Shown here: positions 33,306 to 44,125 of the stretch, one piece after another | How the letters are laid out: each line of letters starts with the position of its first letter | Numbering within the stretch: the stretch's first letter is position 1 | DNA from: Cordilura impudica | Lineage: Eukaryota > Arthropoda > Insecta > Diptera > Scathophagidae | Direction of reading: 5' to 3' | Assembly (NCBI GenBank): GCA_963682025.1 | Contig: OY821519.1 | Span: 161,219,287 to 161,283,286 of the forward strand | DNA length: 64,000 nt | The notes under the pieces: generated by a model | Database searches by the model: none | Seen by the model: the letters and a program-made list of their open reading frames with translations, nothing else | Told to the model about the DNA's origin: nothing | Position numbers and translations under genes: made by a program

Positions 33306-33707
33306 TTGCGAAGAGGTAAAGTTTCTTGTTCTTTAAGCAACGCAATTTTTATAATATTTTTTATCTTTGAAGGTTCAATATTGGCAAAACATAGGCTGCA
33401 GAAACATAAAGAAGCCCTTCCTTCCAAATGGGAGTCTCGGGTAAATGTTCATCAAAAGAGGATATTTGTTACAGCAGGTGGCTCTGAAATAGATAAAATG
33501 TGCTTTGATTGGTTCGCTATGTCTAGACGTCAAAATATTCCAATTTCTGGTCCGATTGTAAAGGCTAAGGCACGTGAAATAGCAGTGCAATTGGGTGTAT
33601 CTAATTTTTCTGCGTCAGATGGATGGTTACAAAAATGGCGCAAGAGGAATAATGTTGCTTTTAAGTGTATAACTGGTGAAGCTGCAAATGTAAATCCGAT
33701 GGAGTAA
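33306..33707 (+). pseudogene. Tigger N-terminal region, copy in unit 2
   Basis: The same CENP-B-type HTH frame as unit 1, with one conservative base change (K-W-R-K-R-N-N retained). Its upstream neighbour is LINE-B, not Tigger leader, proving tandem duplication. Confidence 0.85.
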
Positions 33708-33777
33708 AGCATGTCCAGTGTACCAAAACAAATTAAATGTGAAGATGAGAAGAATGGGGTTTAATGTTTAACAATCA

Positions 33778-34970
33778 ATGAATACAAGTGGTATATACAC
33801 AAATGCACAGGGATTACTAAACAACTTTAATCAAGTAGAAATAATTGCAGCATTAAAAAAACCTGAATATATAATATTATCTGAAACTCATTTAACTAAA
33901 GATATAAGAGAACAAGAATATCAATTAGATGAATATGATCTCTATGTAACTTTATCTAATTCTACACGTACCGGTGGAGTCATAATTTATTTTAAAAAGA
34001 CATGGAAAGTGAACAAGTTATGTGAAAAAGTAGCCGATTCAAAATATTGGACGAGTGCATATCTGGCAAAAAATAAAAATACGCTTTTTGCAATTGTGGC
34101 CGTTTATAGATCTCCAAGCTGTAGAGAAGTAGAATTTTGTGATGCATTTGATGAATTAATTGAAAGGATCTGTGAAACAAATTATGAAATAATCATAGCA
34201 GGCGATTTCAACATAGACTGGAATAAAGATGAAACATATAAAAATAGAATACAAGTTACTCTAAATGATAACGGTTTCAGGCAAATAGTCAGCGAGTATA
34301 CGAGGATCACAGAGAATTCAAAATCATTAATAGACTTTGTTATAACAAATAATGTTGACGTGAGCGTAAGAAATAACATTGCAAACAAAATAGTAGATCA
34401 TGAGGCGATAGATATAACAATTGCAAATAGAAACAGTGAATACTCAAAGGAAAAGGAAATAGAAATATTCAATTACAATAAAAACTTGTATAATAGGGAA
34501 ATAAATGGAGTACTAAAATATAATCAAAATGATAATGTCAATAATAATGCTGACCGTATTGATGCCTGCATAGAGAACATAATTAAAAAATTCACGAGAA
34601 AGAAAACAATTACAGAAAAGAATAATGTAAACAAATGGTTTAGATCATGATGAATTTAATAAATAAATCATTGGAAACGGGAGAATTCCCAGAAACATGG
34701 AAAATATCTTCGGTAGCACCAATAGAAAAAAATGTAAAAACAACCAAACGCGAAGAGTTTCGGCCAATTAATACACTAAAAACATGTGGAAAATTAATTG
34801 AAAAAGTGGTAAAACAACAACTTGAAAACTGCATAGAGGAAAATAACATATTTTCCAAATATCAATCAGGATTTAGGAAAAAATATTCATGTGAAACAAC
34901 GGTGAACTATGTTATTAATAGATGGGAAAACGTGGAGAAAAATAAGAAAATTATTGCAATCTTATTTTAA
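33778..34970 (+). pseudogene. LINE-B endonuclease and RT start (unit 2)
   Basis: Second copy of the EN plus RT-finger frames (33778-34650 and 34647-34970), with the same translation as unit 1 and the same internal deletion and stops. Confidence 0.85.
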
Positions 34971-35061
34971 AAGAGCTTTCGAGACAATCGATAGAGATAT
35001 ATAAATAAAAAACTATTTATGTACGGAATACAAGAAAAAGAGAAATTGTCAGTGCGCGAAA

Positions 35062-35463
35062 TTGCGAAGAGGTAAAGTTTCTTGTTCTTTAAGCAACGCA
35101 ATTTTTATAATATTTTTTATCTTTGAAGGTTCAATATTGGCAAAACATAGGCTGCAGAAACATAAAGAAGCCCTTCCTTCCAAATGGGAGTCTCGGGTAA
35201 ATGTTCATCAAAAGAGGATATTTGTTACAGCAGGTGGCTCTGAAATAGATAAAATGTGCTTTGATTGGTTCGCTATGTCTAGACGTCAAAATATTCCAAT
35301 TTCTGGTCCGATTGTAAAGGCTAAGGCACGTGAAATAGCAGTGCAATTGGGTGTATCTAATTTTTCTGCGTCAGATGGATGGTTACAAAAATGGCGCAAG
35401 AGGAATAATGTTGCTTTTAAGTGTATAACTGGTGAAGCTGCAAATGTAAATCCGATGGAGTAA
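35062..35463 (+). pseudogene. Tigger N-terminal region, copy in unit 3
   Basis: Third copy of the Tigger HTH frame, sharing the unit-2 base variant near 35400 (aagagg), so units 2 and 3 are the closer pair here. Confidence 0.85.
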
Positions 35464-35533
35464 AGCATGTCCAGTGTACCAAAACAAATTAAATGTGAAG
35501 ATGAGAAGAATGGGGTTTAATGTTTAACAATCA

Positions 35534-37808
35534 ATGAATACAAGTGGTATATACACAAATGCACAGGGATTACTAAACAACTTTAATCAAGTAGAAATAA
35601 TTGCAGCATTAAAAAAACCTGAATATATAATATTATCTGAAACTCATTTAACTAAAGATATAAGAGAACAAGAATATCAATTAGATGAATATGATCTCTA
35701 TGTAACTTTATCTAATTCTACACGTACCGGTGGAGTCATAATTTATTTTAAAAAGACATGGAAAGTGAACAAGTTATGTGAAAAAGTAGCCGATTCAAAA
35801 TATTGGACGAGTGCATATCTGGCAAAAAATAAAAATACGCTTTTTGCAATTGTGGCCGTTTATAGATCTCCAAGCTGTAGAGAAGTAGAATTTTGTGATG
35901 CATTTGATGAATTAATTGAAAGGATCTGTGAAACAAATTATGAAATAATCATAGCAGGCGATTTCAACATAGACTGGAATAAAGATGAAACATATAAAAA
36001 TAGAATACAAGTTACTCTAAATGATAACGGTTTCAGGCAAATAGTCAGCGAGTATACGAGGATCACAGAGAATTCAAAATCATTAATAGACTTTGTTATA
36101 ACAAATAATGTTGACGTGAGCGTAAGAAATAACATTGCAAACAAAATAGTAGATCATGAGGCGATAGATATAACAATTGCAAATAGAAACAGTGAATACT
36201 CAAAGGAAAAGGAAATAGAAATATTCAATTACAATAAAAACTTGTATAATAGGGAAATAAATGGAGTACTAAAATATAATCAAAATGATAATGTCAATAA
36301 TAATGCTGACCGTATTGATGCCTGCATAGAGAACATAATTAAAAAATTCACGAGAAAGAAAACAATTACAGAAAAGAATAATGTAAACAAATGGTTTATA
36401 TCATGATGAATTTAATAAATAAATCATTGGAAACGGGAGAATTCCCAGAAACATGGAAAATATCTTCGGTAACACCAATAGAAAAAAATGTAAAAACAAC
36501 CAAACGCGAAGAGTTTCGGCCAATTAATACACTAAAAACATGTGGAAAATTAATTGAAAAAGTGGTAAAACAACAACTTGAAAACTGCATAGAGGAAAAT
36601 AACATATTTTCCAAATATCAATCAGGATTTAGGAAAAAATATTCATGTGAAACAACGGTGAACTATGTTATTAATAGATGGGAAAACGTGGAGAAAAATA
36701 AGAAAATTATTGCAATCTTATTTTAAAAGAGCTTTCGAGACAATCGATAGAGATATTTAAATAAAAAACTATTTATGTACGGAATACAAGAAAAGGAGCT
36801 AAAATGGTTTAAATCGTATCTATCAGAACGAAAACAAATGGTGAAAGTAAATAATGTGAAATCTTGCTATATCAATAATGAGTATGGAGTGCCACAAGGT
36901 TCAATTTTGGGTGCACTATTGTTTATCATATATAAATGACATGCCGAATGTTTTACAAAAATGGGAAATAATTTTGTATGCACACGACACACTGATCTTT
37001 ACAGAGGGATACACAGATAAACATTGTCAGGACAACATGATGCGTGATATTAATAATGTGAATAAATGGTTAAAAGTGAATAAACTAAAATTAAGTGAAA
37101 ATAAAACAAAACAAATGGAAATAAATATGAACAATGAATCGGTATTTAAAATTAATAATGAGGTAATAGAAAAAGTAAATCAAATTAAATATATTGGCTT
37201 TATAATAGACAAACAATTAAAATTTAAAGAACATATAGAATATATATGCAAAACAATTGGTAAAAAAAATCGGGTTTTTTAAAAGAATACGTAATAAAAT
37301 ATCTATAATAACGGCTATAAATATTTACGATACCATAATAAAACCACACTTTGAATTTGGTTCAACAATTTTATATACATGCTGCTCAGTAGCACAAATA
37401 GAAAGACTTCAAAAATCACAGAATAAAGCAATGCGATCAATTTTAAAATGTAACATTTATACACCTATAGAAAGTATGCTTAATGCGCTAAAATGGCTTA
37501 ATATAAAATAAAGACTTGAAATGAACACACTTCACTTTATACAAAAAATGAAAACTGGAAACGCACCAGAATATCTAATAGAGCAACTAAACTATGTTGG
37601 AGAAATACAACCCTATCATCTTAGAAATGTTGACAACTTCAGACTTCCAAAAGCAACAACAACGGCGATGCAACGATCACTTTTTTACAAGGGGTTACAC
37701 CTTTACAACATGCTTCCCAGTAATATCAAATCTGAAAATAATACTAATGCATTTAAAAGGGGAATTGTACATTTTATAAAGAATAATAATATTCATCAGA
37801 GCTTTTGA
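35534..37808 (+). pseudogene. LINE-B endonuclease and full RT (unit 3 plus unique 3' part)
   Basis: The EN (35534-36406) and RT fingers (36391-36726) are followed, after stops, by the only copy of the remaining [27 protein letters not shown], then I-L-Y-A-H-D-T-L-I-F, where the catalytic box has His in place of the first Asp (YAHD). K-Y-I-G-F-I-I-D and a C-terminal domain to 37808 follow, with breaks near 37280 and 37511. The altered box means dead RT chemistry even if frames were repaired. An A-rich tail lies at about 37890. The group is CR1/L2/Jockey-like. Confidence 0.85.
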
Positions 37809-37889
37809 AAATAATATTTTTTTTTTCTTTAATAATAATTGTAAAGATTCTATTGTAAAGTATTTTAAATACTACTAATTTAAACTAAA

Positions 37890-38965
37890 AAAAAAAGAAA
37901 AAATCTTTGCTGCGTGGATACAAGCCAGAAGATATTTTCAACGCAGATGAAAGCGGGCTTTTCTTTCGCGCATTACCTAACAAAACTCTGGCTCTAAAAT
38001 CCGAAAAGTGCATTGGTGGGAAATTATCGAAGGAAAGACTCACAATTTTGTTTTGTGCAAACATGGCTGGAAACAAAGAGCTACTGTTGGTCATAGGAAA
38101 ATCAGCCCGCCCTCGAGCCTTCAAACATCTTCTTATTAAAGAACTACCAGTTGATTGGAAATCCAACAAAAAAGCATGGATGACTCGAGACATCATGATT
38201 GAATGGCTGCTGGAGTCCAACAGGAAAATGAGATCTCAGAAACGTAAAATTCTCTTGTTTTTGGATAATGCGGCATCTCATCCAAGGGAATTAAATTTAA
38301 CAAACATAAAACTAGTTTTTTTGCCTGCGAATACAACTGTAATTTGCCAACCCTTTGACCAAGGCATAATACAAAATTTTAAGGTTCACTATAGGGGGCT
38401 TAATATTAAAGTACTTACTACCAAAAGCTGATACAGCATGTTCAGCATCAGATCTGGCAAAATCTATTAATGTCCTTGAAGCTTTATACTTTATCAAAGC
38501 CTCTTGGGATAAAATTGAAGCTACAACCATCACAAACTGCTTTCGTAAAGCTGGATTTTCGGAAGTAAATTATATTCTTCCGGATTTCGATGCCGAGGAT
38601 GATATACCACTGGCAACGTATGCAAACTTACAAAGAGTATTCCCTCAATCGAATGGCCTTGACGAGTTTTTAAAAGTCGATGAAAGTGTCTACACTGAAG
38701 ATGACTGCATTGAAATACTGAATTCTAGCGATAATGTCGAGATAATTGAGTCTGAAGTGAGGTTGATGTAGAAATAGCTGATTCAATAACTTCGTATGAT
38801 GATGCATTGAAACAAATTGCCCGTATGAAGCATTTTGCAAGAGATGACTTTGTAGCATTCCAACACATCAAAAACATAGAAGGTCACTTTCAAACCCAAC
38901 AGCTCAAGTTGAGCCAATTTAAGTTGAAGCAATCTACTATAAATAAGTTTTTTCAACCGCGGTAG
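37890..38965 (+). pseudogene. Tigger transposase catalytic and C-terminal region (broken)
   Basis: Resumes as S-L-L-R-G-Y-K-P-E-D-I-F-N-A-D-E-S-G (first Asp), L-L-F-L-D-N-A-A-S-H-P (second Asp) and C-Q-P-F-D-Q-G-I-I (third Asp, 30 residues after the second), the DDE_1 domain of pogo/Tigger. A frameshift near 38400 moves the C-terminal tail to another frame, which runs through N-C-F-R-K-A-G-F to a terminus of the type Q-S-T-I-N-K-F-F-Q-P-R followed by TAG (38965). The catalytic triad is complete but the gene cannot be expressed whole. Confidence 0.85.
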
Positions 38966-39136
38966 ACTGGTCGGTAATATTTTAATAAAATGTATTATAA
39001 TATAATAAAATATTTCAAACTAAAAAAATGTGTACCTCTCTGATAAGCGGACATCTCTCATAACCGGGCAAAAGTATCGCGACGGTGAGTGTCCGGTTAT
39101 GTGAGCTTTCACTGTATATAGCTAAATAAATAAATA

Positions 39137-39310
39137 AATTTTGAGTTGATTGACATTGACCTTTTGTATATATTACAATGTTATGAAAGCATTTATATTT
39201 TATATATAATTTAGAATGATATGAAAACGTTGATAAATAATATAGATATAATAATATACCGATTTATTTCTAATATGCGGTTATTGTGGATACACATATG
39301 TATATATTCA
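39137..39310. repeat. Dispersed repeat, copy beside Tigger
   Basis: Matches 50767-50937, the right flank of the BEL element, through TTATGAAAGCATTTAT and ATACCGATTTATTTCTAAT. The matching continues after later insertions in both copies (about 39394-39410 and 52262-52285, AGAATATATGTATATTATT). Confidence 0.75.
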
Positions 39311-39334
39311 ACTAAAGATTTCATGCATTTTTCT

Positions 39335-39393
39335 GAATTTTATGTGTTTTTTTTTTGGAAAACTTTCCTATAGCTCTTAAAAAATCACCCTTT
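39335..39393 (+). mobile_element. Decayed rosa mariner 3' terminus
   Basis: Keeps AATTTTATGTG, a T-run, and AGCTCTTAAAAAATCACCC, closely matching the 3' end of the two intact rosa elements, with the ACGGGT terminus changed. The rest of the element is gone, so the rosa family has an older history here. Confidence 0.65.
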
Positions 39394-39479
39394 AGAATAT
39401 ATGTATATTATTTATTGTACGACAGAGATATAGAGTGCTGCCATATTTGTGTTAATTGGCTTTTTAAATTTTCACAGTT

Positions 39480-39655
39480 GTAGGGATTTAAAATGGGATG
39501 AAAACAATTCAGTGGAAGCTCACTTAAATGTTGAATATTAATTACTTTAGGAAAAGATTTAACAAAAATGCTTAATATTCTGATATAAAGATTTATTCAA
39601 GAAACATCACATATTAAAACTTTTTTATGAAATTAGTAAGGTGTACTGATTATCT
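39480..39655. repeat. ~175-bp direct repeat, left copy
   Basis: About 85% similar by eye to 41825-41997 (AAAATGGGATGAAA...TTTTTTATGAAATTAGTAA). The pair brackets the truncated BEL/Pao relic. They lack TG...CA ends, so I do not call them LTRs. Confidence 0.65.
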
Positions 39656-39759
39656 TAATTGGTTATTTCATTATATCGCTACAGCAATAGCATTGTAAAT
39701 TGTTAATTAGGGATCCATAGGGTGTACTATAATTGTATGTTGTAAAGCAATACAAGACG

Positions 39760-41153
39760 TCAAATAGTACATATGTGAACAACATAATGTTGTAATTGCT
39801 CATTGATATTACAATTTCTCCATAAAAACCTTTGCGCATGCTGGTCACTTTCACGAATTTGGATTTGTGAAAACATTTCCCTGATATCCGCTGCAACTCC
39901 AATAACGCCTTGTCGAAATTTAAGAAATATTCTTAACAATGTTTTTGCTTGCTCCGGACCTTTTAGCAATAAGGAATTAAGGGAAGTTTCCGATGTTTTT
40001 GCAGCAGCATCAAAAACAATTCTGAGTTTATTTGGTTTGCGAGGCGTAACAACACCGAAATGGGGTAAATACCATACAAGATAACGGGTTTGGGTGACTT
40101 CTTCATAAGAAAGTTTACGAGCGTATCCTTTCTTAATATATTTTTCTATCTCCGTATTGTATTTTTCGGCATATTTAGAATCTTTTAGCATTTTCCTTTC
40201 AATTATTATCAAGCGTTTTTCCGCCATTTCCAAACTTGATGGAATATCAGGAGAGTATTTTTTCCATAACAAACCAATTTCAAAACGTTTTCCAATTCGT
40301 TTCGTTGTTTCCTCCATTATCATTTTGGCAATTTGGCATATTAGGATTTATGCCAAAATTCTCCGTTGCTAAAAAATCTTGCACGATTTCATTCAATAAA
40401 TCATCTTTGATATGCAAACCAGTGGGCTGGCACGAAGGATTTGTTGAACCATATGCGAACCATCCAAGTTTACAAAATCATTGCTATTGTTTCACAATTT
40501 TCTGCTCCTTTAATTGCAGAAGGTGTACCGAGGAAAGCATTATCTAAACCAATAAGAAGTATAGGTGTTACATTCATATAGTCTTCTATTGGAAATTCAC
40601 TCATATGTGGATAAAAGCCTTTTGAGAAGGATTGACAGGGTAAATTAAGCTCCTTCACAGTGTGTACATTCTTTAAAGCAATCTTTGCTGTTGGCTTGGA
40701 TATTCCTTCAATTTCAAAATTAACACGGAAAGATTTTTCTTTAACTGTTTTATCTCCATACCATTGGAGATTTAAATCTGATGACTTTCCTTTCAATCCC
40801 AAAAGACGAGCGGTGTTTTCTTCAATAAGGGAAATGGAAGATCCTTCGTTAAACATTGCAAGGCTTTAAGAAAACCAGAAGGGCCAGACAATTTCAGTCA
40901 TTTCACATCTCCTTTCTTCATTCAAGTTAGTTCTGGAGGAAACTTGAAATTGCTGCTTTAAGGAATCGATTTCGGCACGACTTTCAATAACAACCCTTGT
41001 TAATTTCTGCAAATTGGCAATAACATCAGACAATGATTCCGAATTGAAGCTTCTGGTTCCATCATTGTGGAACCGAATTGGTGAAATAACTTCAGATGAG
41101 GCATTGCAATACGGAACCGATTGAAAAGAACGTAAATTATATCCACCAGGCAT
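39760..41153 (-). pseudogene. Truncated BEL/Pao polyprotein relic
   Basis: Minus strand, in order: a gag-like start M-P-G-G-Y-N-L-R-S-F (41153) with a coiled-coil-like stretch; an aspartic protease region M-F-N-E-G-S-S-I-S-L-I (40856-40470), where the catalytic Asp of D-x-G-S-S appears as Asn; then the RT start (40323-39760) with L-R-I-V-F-D-A-A-A-K, V-A-A-D-I-R-E-M-F and R-F-L-W-R. It stops in the RT palm before YVDD. An in-frame stop near 40866 and further breaks exist. RNase H, integrase and LTRs are absent. It is a different lineage from the BEL at 42343-50766. Confidence 0.8.
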
Positions 41154-41461
41154 CGAAAAAACTACTTTAAATTATCACGTATAGTTGAAAAAAAAATGTG
41201 CGCGAGCAAAATATCGCAAAATCTGACAAAGCTTAGATAAAATTATCACAATAAAAATCTGACAAAGTTTAGAAAAATTACAAAAAAAGCCGTAGAGTTT
41301 TTTAAAAATTGAAAACTGTTGTTGCTTTCATCGTTTATTTTAAAAGAATAGTGAAAAAATTATACAGAAAATTATACGACAAATATTAATAAATCTATGA
41401 AAACTATTGTTTCAATTTTGTTTAAATTCTACAGTATTTTTGTTAAAGTATATAAATCGTA

Positions 41462-41736
41462 TGCCTGGTTTTCACTACGTCATATAAGCTGACAACAAAC
41501 AATTGCCTCAACTGACATCTCGTTAGTTTCTATTAATTACGCTTGTATTACATCTTATAAACGAACAAAAAATCCGGCTGCCAAACACAAACAAATTGCC
41601 AACATGCTGGCAATTTCATTTCAGATGTCAAATGTTGCCAGGGGTTGTAAATGACAAGACATTAAAACCCGTTTTCATACAACTGACAATAATTTACAAC
41701 AATTGCCATTGAAAATGACATAATGAAAACCAGGCA
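41462..41736. mobile_element. 275-bp MITE
   Basis: 22-bp inverted termini TGCCTGGTTTTCAYTAYGTC flank a non-coding core rich in CAATTGCC/GGCAATT motifs. A GTA direct flank (41459-41461 and 41737-41739) suggests a 3-bp TSD. 41154-41461 upstream and 41998-42260 downstream show nothing I can name. Confidence 0.75.
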
Positions 41737-41824
41737 GTACTGTAGAAACCATAACACAACTGTTGTAAAATTTTAGCAGATACAACACATGCAACAGTTA
41801 GGACACCCTTGTGAATACCTTAAA

Positions 41825-41997
41825 TGATTTCTGGTTTTAAAATGGGATGAAACAATTCTATGGAACCTCACTTAAATGTCGAATGTTAATTACTTTAGGA
41901 AAATATTTAACAAAAATTTTTAGTTTTCTAATATAAAGATTTATTCCAGAGCCTTAAAATATTAAAACTTTTTTATGAAATTAGTAATGCTCAGTAC
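41825..41997. repeat. ~175-bp direct repeat, right copy
   Basis: Partner of 39480-39655, same orientation. Confidence 0.65.
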
Positions 41998-42260
41998 ACT
42001 CGATGGAACATTATAATTTTTTATTAATATCTAGGTACTTCATTATTATTTTTCTCTGATATTGGCGATTTTTTGGCTTTATTTCGGGATAACATTGAAA
42101 ATAAGAAGCGTTGAAATACCGATCGTCACTAATATGACACGTGCCATACATTCACACTCAAAAACAGCAACACTGATAGCTATGATATACAGAATAAAAA
42201 AATTTACTAACTACTATAACAAGAACAAATAAGGGAAATCATATTGTGGCATAGTCACAC

Positions 42261-42342
42261 TAAGGAGCAAACTTTGTATTTACCCTAAAACAAAATATTG
42301 CAGAATTTTATATGTTTGAAATGCATAAGGAGAAAACTAATT
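42261..42342. repeat. Dispersed repeat, left flank of the BEL insertion
   Basis: Matches 17268-17345 (TTTGTATTTACCCTAAAACA...GAGAAAAC). It is split from its continuation at 50767 by the BEL element. Confidence 0.65.
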
Positions 42343-42723
42343 TGTTTGCGTATGTAGCAAAAAATATATAAAAAATAAAAACACAATATAGTATAAGGTT
42401 TTATAAGAAGAGAAAATTTAATCTCTATTTTATTTGTATATACAAGATGTATTACCTTTTTTAAAATATGCACAGCGAATGGTGTTAATGTGTACGAAGG
42501 TACCAAAACGATTGATTTTATAAGTTAAAAATAAAAGAGAGAAGGTGGCGAGCAATATCTAAGTACCGTTAACGGTTTTACTAGTTAAAATCTATGTAAA
42601 CACTCCTTTCAACGATGTATAAAAAAAGGAGTTTCATAGATTTTAACCCAGAATTAACCCAAAAATGGCTAATTGACTCAAAGGCGGAAAAGTGCAAAGA
42701 AAATATTAAATTGTACTTAAACA
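42343..42723 (-). repeat. 3' LTR of BEL/Pao element
   Basis: 381 bp, TG...CA on either strand (plus-strand start TGTTTGCG, end TACTTAAACA). Nearly identical to 50385-50766. Confidence 0.95.
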
Positions 42724-42739
42724 TTGCCGGCCACCTTGC
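42724..42739 (-). promoter_or_regulatory. Polypurine tract next to 3' LTR
   Basis: On the minus strand GCAAGGTGGCCGGCAA abuts the 3' LTR. This is the position and style (AGG-GCCGGC) of BEL/Pao plus-strand primers. It is imperfectly purine-only. Confidence 0.55.
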
Positions 42740-42886
42740 AACATCAAGGTGTGTTGCAAAAATAATACTCTCACAAATAACTTAAATATCTTAAAATAAG
42801 GCATAGTTCAGTTTAAAAATGTGAGCTGGAATTCAATTTGTTAAATTTTTATTTTTTTTTTTTTTTTAAACACTTAAAGTTAAATT

Positions 42887-43035
42887 GGCCAGTAGGGAGC
42901 TCGATGTAACAATTTTCCATAGGCTAGTAGGGACCCCAATGGAAAATTGATTATAAATAAGTATGAGCCAGTAGGGACTCTACAATTTGAGCCAGTAAAG
43001 ACTCTACATATGAGCCAGTAAGGACTCTACAATGG
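42887..43035. repeat. Short tandem repeats in the BEL 3' untranslated region
   Basis: Four to five degenerate ~22-bp units of the type GAGCCAGTAGGGACTCTACA between the extra ORF and the 3' LTR. Function unknown. Confidence 0.75.
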
Positions 43036-44089
43036 GGATGGGCCAGATATGACCCACCCAAAAATGGTGTATTGCGCCATTGGAAGTCCCGGGCTCGCCT
43101 GTATCCGATTTTTGATCACCTGTGGATTAATTTCTGGGCCTAAAACTAACGCGACCCGCCCGGAATGATTAAAGGTGGGATCCGCAAGTTGGAACCCAGC
43201 GAAATGCTCTCTGATCGCGTCTGGAATTGACTCGGAAGGAGTTCTAATCCCTAACATCTTCGTGACTAGCGGTTATCGTAATTTTTTGAGTCGAGTCGTA
43301 TATCGACGTAATCGTTAACCGACAAAACCGATCGTTGTCCATCTTTGAAACTGGCAATCGTATTTGATGAACCAGCGTTTCGCAGATGTAGCTTGCACTA
43401 CAGCAAGAGTCGAGCACTGCGCGTACCGGAATGGCCTTTCCGGGTATATTTAATCTAACTTGAAGCGTAGGCGACAAATTAAGGACATGACGTATAGGCA
43501 AGGATTGAACTTTAGAAACGGACGACAATGGACGAGACTCACGTTTTGCACGATTCTGGTGGTCAGAACTACGTGACCTTGAATTCGCATGCAACAAAGT
43601 ATTGTGGTCACCCTGGCAGACCCGGCACTTTGACGTGCTAGGACACAATTTTGCCATATGAGAATGGGCCAAGCACTTCGAACAGTATCGATGAAGTATC
43701 ACCATACGAAGGCGGCGCCCATAACTCATATCCCGAAACAAATGACAGAAGCGCAGAGGGTGACGTCGTTCGCAGAGTCTACATAGAGGGGACGATGGCG
43801 GTTTAATCGGAGCCGAGGTAGACAGTGGCTTCGAACCCGAGGCTTCCATAGCTTTCTTAGTCACCACGACCGGCGATGATGCAACTGTCTCAGCATGGAC
43901 AGTTTCAACAGCGGGCGTTGCTTCCAATGGCGGATTTACCGCTGGAACGATTGTCGTTGTTGGTGTCACTGCTGGACTAGAAACGGCTGCGGGAGAAGTT
44001 TTAGGTTCCGAAATCTCCATAGCATCCTCATAATCGAGCAGAGCATCGTCAAAAAGGTTAGGGAGAGATTCCATATTTCTATGAAACAA
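43027..44089 (-). pseudogene. Extra BEL ORF: zinc-knuckle plus protease-like protein (frameshifted)
   Basis: Lies after integrase, where env or nothing is expected. From M-F-H-R-N-M-E-S (44089) a Pro/Thr/Val-rich region leads to three Cys/His clusters (C-R-L-C-E-R-R-H, C-S-K-C-L-A-H-S-H, C-R-V-C-Q-G-D-H-N-T-L-L-H). Next comes a retropepsin-like start A-V-L-D-S-C-C-S-A-S-Y-I, with D-S-C in place of D-x-G. A frameshift near 43250 leads to G-P-E-I-N-P and M-A-Q-Y-T-I-F-G-W-V-I-S-G (to 43027). This resembles the knuckle/protease part of another BEL lineage's gag-pol without RT. A role as a second gag-like protein is inference. Confidence 0.75.
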
Positions 44090-44125
44090 TAAAAAATTTA
44101 AAGAAAATATCGAAGAAAAAGTAAA

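Larger units (their letters stand above)
31522..36789. repeat. Tandem triplication, 1756-bp unit
   Basis: Three head-to-tail copies start at 31522, 33278 and 35034, and LINE-B continues uniquely from about 36790. The spacing is exactly 1756 bp twice. Each unit contains the Tigger N-terminal region and the 5' part of LINE-B. At each internal junction LINE-B ...GGAATACAAGAAAA is fused to Tigger GAAAAAGAGAAATTG, so the breakpoint lies in a shared GAAAA. A few substitutions distinguish units: for example aaaagg/aagagg near 31885, aattata/aatcata near 32437, gtagca/gtaaca near 36470. Confidence 0.92.
23345..39114 (+). mobile_element. Tigger/pogo transposon containing nested LINEs
   Basis: Outer inverted termini start CAGTGAAAGCTC at 23345 and end GAGCTTTCACTG at 39114. 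Both are followed inward by repeated CCGGACA/CCGGTTAT motifs, and TA flanks both ends (23343-23344 and 39115-39116). Its transposase is split over 31450-31998 and 37890-38965. About 13 kb of the 15.8 kb is later material: LINE-A (with a RAG1-like relic inside), LINE-B and a tandem triplication. Confidence 0.85.

Noticed and set aside
31619..35468. Minus-strand frames repeated three times
   Set aside because: Antisense shadows of the Tigger and LINE-B frames inside the triplicated unit.
39480..41997. LTR pair of the truncated BEL relic
   Set aside because: The ~175-bp repeats lack TG...CA ends, PBS and PPT; described as direct repeats only.
43244..43257. Programmed ribosomal frameshift in the BEL extra ORF or pol
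   Set aside because: No consistent slippery heptamer, and similar single-base breaks occur in unrelated elements.
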